DNA from: Tetmemena sp. SeJ-2015
Lineage: Eukaryota; Ciliophora; Spirotrichea; Sporadotrichida; Oxytrichidae
Direction: 5' to 3'
Assembly: GCA_027382625.1 (NCBI GenBank)
Contig: JAJKFJ010020708.1
Span: forward strand, 62,001 to 126,000
DNA length: 64,000 bases
This document shows positions 23,295-33,900 of the stretch, one piece after another; position 1 is the first letter of the stretch; every line of letters begins with the position of its first letter. Position numbers and translations under genes: made by a program. Under the pieces are notes generated by a model. That model had not been told where the DNA came from and did no database searches. It saw nothing but the letters and a program-made list of their open reading frames with translations.

Positions 23295-23605
23295 ATTAGG
23301 AATCTAAGTGGCTGCTAATCGATAGAGAGCTTAATTGATCGCCCTAGACATAAGTTTATGTATGGGAAAACTAATAGTACTTTTGTGAGTTGATGGATAG
23401 CGGACAGCTCGAGGTCAGCCCGAGGCCAGCTCAAGATTTTTGAAGTGAACCTAGAGTACTCCACTCCCCGTGGCAGAGAGCTCCTGCCTGCTTCGTTATT
23501 AATTACTATACCTAAGTTTATGTCTGTGGAATTTAACCTTTCTCTTTCAAAGAGGAGATCTCGCTTCTCCTACAACGACTCCATTGGAGATGAAGATTAG
23601 AGTTT

Positions 23606-23791
23606 TCAGATCAGGAGAAGAGCTTTAGTGACGCTCCAGAAATCTAAATAAGGCTGGCAACATTCTTTAGCGAGAGTTTTTAAATTTCTGAACTTTGGAG
23701 GGACTTTAAATTCTTGGTTACCGGGAAGTCGGCAGGCGCGCTGCAGTGACGAGTAGAGTATGCTTATTGTCTCGTCAAACTTTTTATTCAT
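23606..23791 (-). CDS. Short unknown ORF (61 aa)
   Basis: Reads MNKKFDETISILYSSLQRAC and then CQPYLDFWSVTKALLLI to TGA. It lies in the GC-richer island beside the divergent element and may be a fragment of another element-encoded protein. The start codon overlaps by two bases the ATG of the opposite ORF at 23790. No family recognised. Confidence 0.3.
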   Translation of the reverse strand: MNKKFDETISILYSSLQRACRLPGNQEFKVPPKFRNLKTLAKECCQPYLDFWSVTKALLLI

Positions 23792-24338
23792 GAGGGATGC
23801 TTAAACCTCACACTTGCTGCTTTCCTAAAAATCAACTAACCGGGGTTACTTAGTCAATGTGTTGAAGGCCCTAGTTCGGAGGATCGAGGTTCTGAACAAC
23901 GAGAACATTACTTATCTCTTTATCATGCCAAAGAATGTCCGGATACTCAGAGGTTATACGCCCGAGGTGTTTCTCAGCTCATTCTAATATGCATTCATAT
24001 TTGATAATGTATCTGTTGACGGAGGTATCCCTCGGCATGTGTGGATCCTCGTCCAGAACTGAAAACTTGTTTTCTATTGTGACAAATTTCAAGATGTGTA
24101 TTCTTTATGCTTGATCGTGGCTTCTTGTTTTATGAGCAAGCCATTGCATCTAGTGGCAGCAGGAAATTAAGTTGAAATCACTGAATTAAGATTAGAGAGA
24201 CTTTCTGAAAAGACTAACTCATCTTTTCGAGCATTATCCTACTCTGTATTAAATTTATAATTAGATAAACAATCTAAGTCAAGGATGACATATTAGATTT
24301 ATTCTTTTATTATATTTATTGAGTCAAAATTTTCTTGA
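23790..24338 (+). pseudogene. Unknown ORF with one in-frame TGA
   Basis: From ATG 23790 the frame gives YLVNVLKALVRRIEVLNNEN, ITYLFIMPKNVRILRGY and GIPRHVWILVQN. It meets TGA 24060-24062 and continues in the same frame with KLVFYCDKFQDVYSLCLIVA to TGA 24336. The composition is protein-like on both sides of the TGA. No family recognised; it could be a third ORF of the divergent element or a gene segment. Confidence 0.45.
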
Positions 24339-24610
24339 ATGTTAGTTTAAAAGGATTTAAAGAAAAAATTTTGCTCATCTAAGTGTCCTTATTGACATCC
24401 TTTCTGAAATCAAGAAGGGATTTATTTTTTAATTGTTAGAATGTTTATATCTAGCTACTGTCCATTTCTGTATTAGCATTTTAAGACTTAAACTCAGTAA
24501 TAATATCTGTCGGCATTTAGATTGTTGGTTCTTATTTCTTTATACTTAAGTAGCTATTAAATTTGCTCTTTATTTTTATATTCCTTAAATTAAAATAAAT
24601 CATTTCAATT

Positions 24611-24970
24611 TCAATTGATTTAAAACATTAATACTAGTTTTATTCTTCGGACCCTTAACTTTGTATAGAGATTTTTAATTTGAGTTCTGTTGATTGAACA
24701 CGTCTGAAATAGATAAAATATAGATTGAGAGGATTATGCTGATTTGTCCTTAGAATTGCGATCCATAAGATGTTTTGAAGTGTATTAGGTGAGAGAATTA
24801 TCAACTATTTTATCTATTTTGGTATCCTCTTTTGGAACTTATAATTTTATATTTAATAGTAAAATGAGCTTCGAGGTTCTTAAATTTGCTGCTCTATTTC
24901 TTGAGGTTTCTCTTTTCAAAATCAAGTTAATCTTCCTTCTATACTTATGCTATTTCAAATATAATCGCCG
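24611..24970 (-). CDS. Probable cytoplasmic tail segment of the membrane protein
   Basis: About 119 open codons ending at TGA (24613-24611). It is basic and Ser/Thr/Gln-rich (KEDTKIDKIVDNSLTQY, NSKDKSAQSSQS), like the C-terminal tails of this ciliate protein class, and lies directly downstream of the last transmembrane segments on the same strand. Belonging to the gene is inferred from position and composition. Confidence 0.45.
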
Positions 24971-27900
24971 CATTCATTATCCTTCTATTAAACTATAATA
25001 ACTTTTATAATTTTTAATTTTCTTTAAGAATTCTAGCAATAAGTAGCGAGTTTATTTTTAGAACAAGCTTATTTAAAATTAATAAGTAATATTTTTGGAT
25101 TAGTTAGTAATAGCGATAATCCAGAGTAAGTAATAGTGTTCAGAATTTATTAGGTAATCTAATGAAGCAGGAAATAAGATTAAAATTAATTAAATGTGTG
25201 CCAGATAGAGTATATCAGAATTATATTATAATTATCTCATTTGATTTATTATTAAGTTTCAAATGTGTTATTTCATTATACAGTTATAATCGGAGTAGTT
25301 TGCTCAGATTTGTAAGTCACGCAAGATTTTTAGCGAAGACTAAGATGAACATTAAAGAATGTGATTTCATATCTCGCTGGTGTGAAGTGTTTTGGACATG
25401 TTTTTAAGATTAATCTCTTACTAATTTTTGCTATAAAAAGTTAAATATTGTAAGGGTGAATTTATCAAATTCAATTGTCACAAAGCTGTTGAATGCTATT
25501 TATATCTTAAAGCTAGTATCGATTTTGTAAAAATTTTAACAATAATAGAAATTAAAGGCCAGTGTAATACCCATAGCTAAGAACTTAACTCCACTCTGAA
25601 TTTGTTTCTCTATCAAAAAAAGGGAAGAGAAAAATATGGAACTAGTCGCGAGGTACTCCTTCTACTCAATTATCATTTAAATCTAGATTATAGATAATTA
25701 TATTGAAGAAGTTGTTTTGATAGGGTCTATTTCTCTTTTGAATTTGGTATATGAAGGAAAGAATGAGGAGTGACAAGAGTACTTTGAAGAATTGGGAGTA
25801 GGTGTTGAAGAACACGTTTATCACTATCAGTAGAACTTTTCGAGAGATGTTTACGTACTCCCAAAAGTAGAACTCCGTTTTGTAGCCTTAGTAAATCATT
25901 TTATACCTTTGTAGCATGAATTAAGACTCAAGTTTCTGCTTGTTCTACTTTAGAATCAGCAGCAATAGCAATGGAACTGAAATCACCCACACAATTATAG
26001 AGGGCGTACCAATCAACAGAGCCCATTTCAGATGCTTGCCAGTCCAACATTCAAGATCTAGTTTCTCTCTCAGCCAGAATTCTCCCTTGTCTATCTCTAC
26101 GCAGTTGAACAGTCCAAATAGGAACTTAGTCATAGTTGGATGTAGAGAAAATATTACCACTACAAAACATAATTCTATATATTTTAAAAGCAGTAGTCAT
26201 CCATTTAAATATATTTAAAGAAGAAAGAAGTTTATAGTTTCTTGAATTTTATCACTGAAACAAACAGAAGAGCGTATATCATCATCGCTATTATTTATTT
26301 TTAAGGGAAGAATAGTCACGAACACCGATTTGAAGAAATAAGAGTTGAATTCATTGTCTATTCCAAAAGCACCTATGTGATACAGAAAGCAGTCGAAGTT
26401 TGTAACTCCCTCGAAAATGCCTCCCATGAAAGTGAAAATCTAGAAGAAATTTATTAATAAGATCAATAGATTAAATTTTATTGTGTTAACAAATTCATAA
26501 TATATTTTACTTTATAATTCCCATTTAAATCCCTACTTCATATTATATTTTATGAAATAAATATTTAAATATGTAAATTTTAGAGCTCCTTATGGGATAT
26601 CTAGATCATAAGAAGCAGCAGTGACCATGATTTAGAAGTAGTTCATCATAATTCTGAGAAGAACCCCAATTTCACTATGCTTGGTGGAGCGCAGATTGAA
26701 GTAAACCAATATCTGAATGATCAACACTACAACAAGGACTAGTCCAACCATTGTCATTATTGAAAGAACTCTATTATTTTACTGCACTTGGACAGAAACC
26801 GCACTCGTTTTGCTTTAGTTTAAAATACTAGACCCCCTCATACACCACACAGCTATCACATAAGTTGCCACCATACCCAGGGGAAGCATTAAACATCAGT
26901 AGAATGAACTCTAGCTTTGTAATTTAAATTGTAACACTCCTCCAATGCAAGCATCCGGATTCAAGCATTTATATATTTATGTACTTACAGAGAGTAGTAT
27001 AAAACACAATAAAATAAAATGTTTTTGAATAAATAACAAATAAATATTAAAAGAATATCTAAATTAGAAAGCTAAAATTAGAACAAACTTTTGCATAAAA
27101 TAAGGCTTGAAATTCGATGAGAAGATCATCAAGTCATTACTTTGCTTAGAAAGAGCATATAACTATAAGGATTTCTAAATATATAATTCCAAGGAAAATG
27201 ATGGAATGCATTTAATTAGAGGTGCGTAAATAATGGTGAGGGCCGCATCAGTTGGAAAAACTCCTATTTCACAAAAAACATTTGCCTCTCTGGTCCTACA
27301 ATTAATGACTCTCACTCCGAGGATAAAGAGAAAAAAAACAGAAATGATCATGATTAAAATTAAATAGGGACTTTTAGCTTAAAAGAGTTATGGGAAGATG
27401 TTGTATACTATTTGCCTTATAGAAGGTGATAGTATTTGATGTAAGAAAATTGTTAATGCTTTTTATTAAGCTTCTTAGGTGTCACATAGCACCAGAGAAG
27501 TCTCTCAAATCAAGTGGGAATTTTGTGCTTGGCAAATTTACGGGTAAGGTGGCTACTTTTGTAATACATTTTTAATTAATTATCCCATATGGATTGCTAC
27601 TCCTATATTCTTATAAAGATGTACATTTCCTTAAATTATGAAGCTTTTATTTTATATTAAAATTAATTTTGAAAAAATCCGAAGTAAAATACTTGATAAA
27701 ATTACAAATACGTTGAAGTAGAAACTTAATTCTTTAATAAAATTTTTAAATTTAGGTCATTCACAAATAGTTGATCACAAAATTATAAAAAATCTGAAAT
27801 TAAACTGAAAATAAATTACAGACTGGAGTTTAATTGATCACTTAGATAATTAATTTATAATAAATAAAAAGCAAATTAAATATAAAAATAAATTTGTATC

Positions 27901-30900
27901 TGCGTGAGATTCAGTTAGATCAGGACTCAATGCAAAACTTTCCTCATTATTTTTGAAAATCTTTCAATCAAAATCATATAAGAATTCATATTTGCCGAAT
28001 TAATTATTGTTGCCAATTAGATAGCCATGCTAGCTAATGGTTGCGCATTGGTTTTTGAAATTTCAATCATGCAAGTATAAAATTAGGCAGACATAAACTG
28101 ACTTCTATTTGCATTCTACATAAACTATCCGCAATTAATACTCGCCCTTTCGTTATATTTCTGCTTGTATTTAAGAAAACGTAATGCTATTCAGTTGATT
28201 TTCGAATATTCATATTTTGTGATAAACTATTCATATCTGACCTATAATCATAAAAGATTTAGAAAAAGCAACTCATAATTCGTAAATATAAGGAATATTT
28301 AAATTCTCTCATTTTCAGCTAATAAATTGTAATTGAAGTATACATAATTAAATCTAAAGAAATTTTTTTTATATAAAAGCAAAAAAAAATTCGGATGTTG
28401 TAAGAAAATTGAATATATACAAATTCAGATATTTATAGTTATCTTTATATAAATTATTTTAATAAAACAATAAAATGCTATATATTTTCATTTAATGATA
28501 GATTTTGAAATATGATGATCTCCAATAATAAGGATCTAACTCTATTTAATTGGCGCCAGGGCAATCTGAATTTTATAGGCACTCGTGACATTCAGTGGAA
28601 AACTCTTTTAGTGAGTATGTACCCGCTTCGCAAATTTCACATCTAAACAAAGTTATATAGTCCAAATTTTAATCGAAAAAAGAAAATTTTAGAGTGTGAA
28701 ATAAGACTGAAAGAAAAACTGTGGTAATTGACTTTTCAGGTTTCAAAACTCTGTAAAAATATTGAGCTTGAAAAAGACTTTCAATTAATTTATGACTAGT
28801 GTATTTATTAGAAAGAGATTAGAAATAATTAATTAAGATCTTTAAAGCTGAGGTAGCAATAACGATTAAAACTAACTTACTTATTCTCAGATTCAATTTC
28901 TCCGAAAGTGCAGTTTAAAAATAAATATTTTTTAAATTTCTAAAGCTAATTGAGAATTCATCATGATTTATATCATTTTCCAGTCTATGTGGCTGCATTT
29001 TCTTCACTATAGAGCTTATGATGTTGACTGAGTATATTTTGTAGGTAACATTCAGTCTTTTATTAAATTAGAAAATATAAATTCAATTAAAAGAGATTCA
29101 GAAATCCTCAATAAATCATAAATCTAAGTTAATACTTTACTTTATTCATTATAATAAGCATATTCTATTATTTTTTTTTTGGTGATTTACCCTTGGGAGT
29201 CATTTTAATTTATTTTCCCAAGCTCTCACTATAGTTTGAGCATTTAGTAGACCACATTTTACAAAATAAATTATTGATACCTTGACAAGGTTCAACTAAA
29301 GAGGAAGCAAGAGGAGAAGAAGAGGAAGATTGAGTTCATGAATCAGAAGCCTTAGTGTATGGTGTCAGTAAAGTTTCAGCTAGCTCAAAGCAAGACTCCA
29401 TGCTTGAGAGTTGTAACTTTGGAGGAGTGTGTTCAAAATTACCTCCACCTTGCTGATGCGAAGCGAAGAGACACCATCATACAAGAAGAGTATGCTTACA
29501 AGATCTTCCCTTACGAATACCTTGTAAAGAAGGAAGAGAGAGGTCTTGAGTTCGCGAACGAACTGACAGTGTTGAGAGAAGCGAGGGACAAAAACTTGAA
29601 GTACGTTCTTCATCTTGCTGGTGTTCTTATCGATCATGATTACATCGCCATTCGCCTTCCTAAATGGGAGATCACACTAAGAGAATTTCTCAGCACGAGG
29701 CGCAACAAGTACTAGCTTACTGCTATTCTCACTGACCTCGTTAGAGGAGTGATGGAGTTGCATGAGTTGGGATTCGTGCACAGAGATCTCAAGCCAGAGA
29801 ACATCATGAAAAACTTTGAACCAGTCAGAGCAACTGTCATAGACTTCAACAGAGTTGTAAGAAGAGAAAACATTGAGGAAGCATCGGTGCAAGGAACTGC
29901 AGGCTACTTCCCATAGAGACAGACTTGGCTCAACGGTTCAGTGCAGTGGGGCATTTGGTCTATAGTTGCAATCATACTTGAATGCGATATGAAACCAGAG
30001 GAATACTACTAGTGTGAAAGTGAAGATGATGCAATATAATTCGCAACAAGACATTGTAAGATAGACAAAGAGAGTAATAATCAAGCAACCTATGAAACCT
30101 AACACTCAGTTATCTGAGATAGAGGAAGCAAGGTATAAAATTCAGAGAATATGAGACAGACGTCAAGGTCACCTTCCTAGAAGACTTTAGATTGCCTGTT
30201 TAGGGTTAAAATTTAGCATGATTATAAGTATTAATAAAGAAATTAATTATACACAACTTATTTTCACTTTCTTATCATATTTTGAGGTTTTTTTTTTATT
30301 TTGAATGCTAATGTGCATAGGCTTTATTTGGGCATAAATGTTTCTTCTACTCTTCATTTTTCATTATCTTCGATTCTAAATTTAATAATTTTGTCATTTC
30401 AAAAACATTACAAATTTTAATAAAAAAGAATTCTCATAATTTATTTTCAAAAGAGTTTTACTTCTTTGACTATTTTTTTATCTCTGATCATTAATCTTTA
30501 CTTTAAAAGTATTAATATGATGTGAAGACTGTAGTTTTTAAACCCAATAAGCATATTTAAGAGCAACAAAATTTTGAAGATTTGCAACAATAATGCTTTT
30601 TATAAAATTTATAGAATTTATGATCCCTAAAATATCATCAGTATGAGAATACTTAAATTATTCTCAGTTTTCTTTCTAAATAATTCACAAGTTATCTTAA
30701 CTATGAAACTAATTAAACTAAAAGAGATTGTAACTGTTTGGAGCTGCCAGGAAAATGAGGTTGCTAAAAGTTGCCACTCCATTCGACACTGTAACTTGCT
30801 TAGTGCCAGAAACTTAACCATTTGAATTTACCTAATCAATAGAGATGCTCCTATTCAAGTTAACACGAGAATTACTTACGTTTTAAAAATAAATTAATAT

Positions 30901-33900
30901 AATAATAAATCTTCGAATCATTAGTCATTCTCTATCCCTCAGCGTCAAGGAGTTCAGCTGTGATAACTCCAGTATATAATTAGCCACTGGCTACATTATT
31001 ACTCAAAGTCACTTCTATAACTCTCACATCGGTTGCATAGCTAGCTATATTGCTTCCATAAACTGCATAGTTAGATTATCCAAATGTAGAAGTCAAGTTA
31101 AACTTCAAACAATAAATTTACCTTTTAAAAGTATAATTTTCTAGATTTATCGATAGTTGGTGAGTAAGAATTGTAAGTGATAGCTCCTCCAGAGATAGAT
31201 GCAATATTTTAATCGAAATAGCTTGTTGTGATGTTGTAGAAGCACTTCTACGCTATTTCAAATTATTATTGATACCACTATTCTTACACAACTAACAAAG
31301 CAGTGAAAAAAATAAAATAAGTGAGAGAGCTCCGCCTCTTTAAGCCTAGTTATTTATGAATGTACTATTTATTAATCTAAGATTAGTATTCTGTAGTCTA
31401 AAAAATTAATATAAACGATATTCATTTAAATAGTCTCATAGCTCCACCATCCTAAGTATTTTGAAGATTAAGCATTGAGCAATTTGTCAACTAGATAGTA
31501 GAGCTCTAAGCTATAATTCCTCTTAGACTCAGCAAATTTAGTATCATTTCAGTTCTGTTTGCCTGATTCGAGCTATTAGTGCTATTTGCCAAGGTACTGT
31601 TTATTGTTGTAGTCAAATTTGACTAAAATGTAGATGTGATCGTTGTAGAGGACGATATAGTATAGCTTAAGTGAAAGCAAATTAATTATTGGCTAATACA
31701 ATTATGGGGAATTAAATAAATGGAATATATAATTAGCATACAAATTTATACACTCGTCTCAATACAAAATTATTAAAATTTATTAGCATACTTTTAACTC
31801 AACAATATCTATAAAATATTACATAAATGAATGAAGTTTACTTAAAAAGAGAGTGTCAATAAAGTTTGCTTGGGAGTATTAAACTTTAATCAAGTTTCCA
31901 GTAAAATTATAGATGCTGCAGTTTAGGAAGGTCGTATTCTTACTTCTCATTATGTAAACTCTTTCAATAATCACAATTATTGACTTTATTTTAATGTCTT
32001 TAAATAAGAAAAATATAAATTTTGTCTTATATTATTTTAATTATAAAATGATTTTTCTTCAGACTCTGATTTGATTCTAAGATTTAAACTATCTATCTTA
32101 AAATCTTTTGCTTATTATTAATTCTTTTGTAAGAATATTTAAGGTTGCAAAAGCTTTGAAGCTCATTTGATTTATAGCGGTACAAGTTAATGCAACACCA
32201 CCAAATTTTTGGGGTGTGTGCGGTATGGGCTATCGCACAGTGGGTGACTCAAGGACCTAAATTTTACTGTAAAAAATAATCTCTATAAAATGATAGAATT
32301 TATTAAATTCATGTAGAAAATTTGATTCAAGATTACTAAAAACGTATATTAAATTAAAAATTGATAAATAAAAAAAGAGAAATTTATTATAAAATTTTAC
32401 ACTTATTTAGCTTAATAACAAAGGCAATAATATTTTATATTTAGAAGATTTCTGCAGATTAAAAGTTTACACGATAGGGTCAGATCCTAATTTCTTGACA
32501 TTTTATATTGTAACATTCTTCATAAAAGAATTACTAAGATCTATTCTTATGGCTAAGTCTCTATAATTTATAAATCACACCTAATTATTTATTTGATCAT
32601 ACTTGAGAGAACAATATTGAAGAAGAGAGTACTGATTATTGTAATGTTTGAGCTCTTGGCAAATATTCCTTGCAAATTCATGTTTTGGATGCTGCTATTA
32701 GTAAGTCTCAATTTGCTATTCTTCTGTAGAGAAAACAAGTACTGAGGTCTAAAAACAAATGAATTTAACTTAGTGGAGAGTTAGATTGGAATCTTCCATT
32801 AGTCATAGTTATGTTGTTAACTTAAGCTATGCTTTGGATAATGGATATGTATGAAGTGTCTTAGCTTCCAATTACGATGTTGTTAATGAGAGTACTGTTT
32901 ATTTCTAATTACGAGGTAAAAGCACTGAGCAGTTTAGTCTCTGATTAAAACTGACACCCTTGTATTGAGAAATACCCTCTCATGATTTGAATCGAGTAGA
33001 GATCGCCATTTGATAACTCGCTCTAAATAACAGGCAGTAGTTATGTAAACTTAGCCAAGTAGTAAGAGGGGATGTACTTTTATTGAAATTGACTCACAGA
33101 AATTATTAAATTCAAATATTATTGCAAATTTTTTAATGCTCAAATATATCAAATTATCTATGCTATTTAAATTTTAAAAGCATTTAGAATCCTTTTCTGA
33201 TTCTTAAATTTTTTTATATCTAAATTCATTTAATAGCAAACTTAACTATTAATATATAAATATTTACCCTAGAAACTATAAAAATTTTTTTATGTCCTCC
33301 AATTAATCTATCTATTAAGTTATAGTTCATGATCGAGCGTAATTAGGATGAAAGCACATATAATCAATTTTCATTTTAACATCATCTAATTAAAAGGCTT
33401 TAATAAAACCTATTTAAGCAAATTGTAATATCGAATTATGGGTGTTTGTTCTCTCTGAAGCGCGGTGACTTAGTTTGAAGTCTTCAATTCAGCCTTTCGT
33501 GTAGTTCTTGTTTTGAGGTTTGAGCATTTATCTGTACCTGGCCCTTTGAGAATTTTGACTTGCAGTTTTTTTTTTTTACCCTGATCTTTGCTTGTCATTT
33601 TCATGCACCATTGATTATTCCATTTTAATTCTCAAAGTGAGTCAATTAGGGCTTCCCTTTTTGCATTCCCCTTGCCCTCCTTTTTTGAGTTAATTTTTAT
33701 CAGGAAATGAGATTTGCTAAAGGGTTTCCTCAAATATTTTTTCATTGCAAAATTTTTTAGGGGGAAGGCAAGAGTATGATTCTGGCAGGAGGTCACCAAA
33801 AAATGTTCCGAAATCCCTAATGTATTTCTGGGGAAAATCTTTGATTCAAAGCAGGATAAGTAAATGGCATCACAATGCAGTGTCATTCAAGTTCGATCAA

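Larger units (their letters stand above)
21829..23525. mobile_element. Divergent TBE-like element, internal part
   Basis: A GC-richer island carrying a DDE transposase (+) and, convergent to it, an intact p22-type ORF (-), both only distantly related to those of copy 1. Inverted-repeat motifs built on ATAAGTTTATGT lie at 21829 and at 23271-23523, outside the two genes, and may be subterminal repeats. No kinase ORF or telomere-like end was found, so boundaries are arbitrary. Confidence 0.6.
29278..30299 (+). mobile_element. TBE-like transposon, copy 2 (kinase end only)
   Basis: Nearly the same sequence as the kinase end of copy 1 in opposite orientation, ending in the terminal repeat 30216-30278 and a GAGGTTTTTTTTTT tract. 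The left side is cut off inside the kinase ORF at about 29278; transposase and p22 are missing. It lies within the membrane-protein locus, in an AT-rich interruption that would be removed during macronuclear development. Confidence 0.8.

Noticed and set aside
29380..29892. Minus-strand ORFs over copy 2
   Set aside because: Shadows of the kinase ORF on the + strand.
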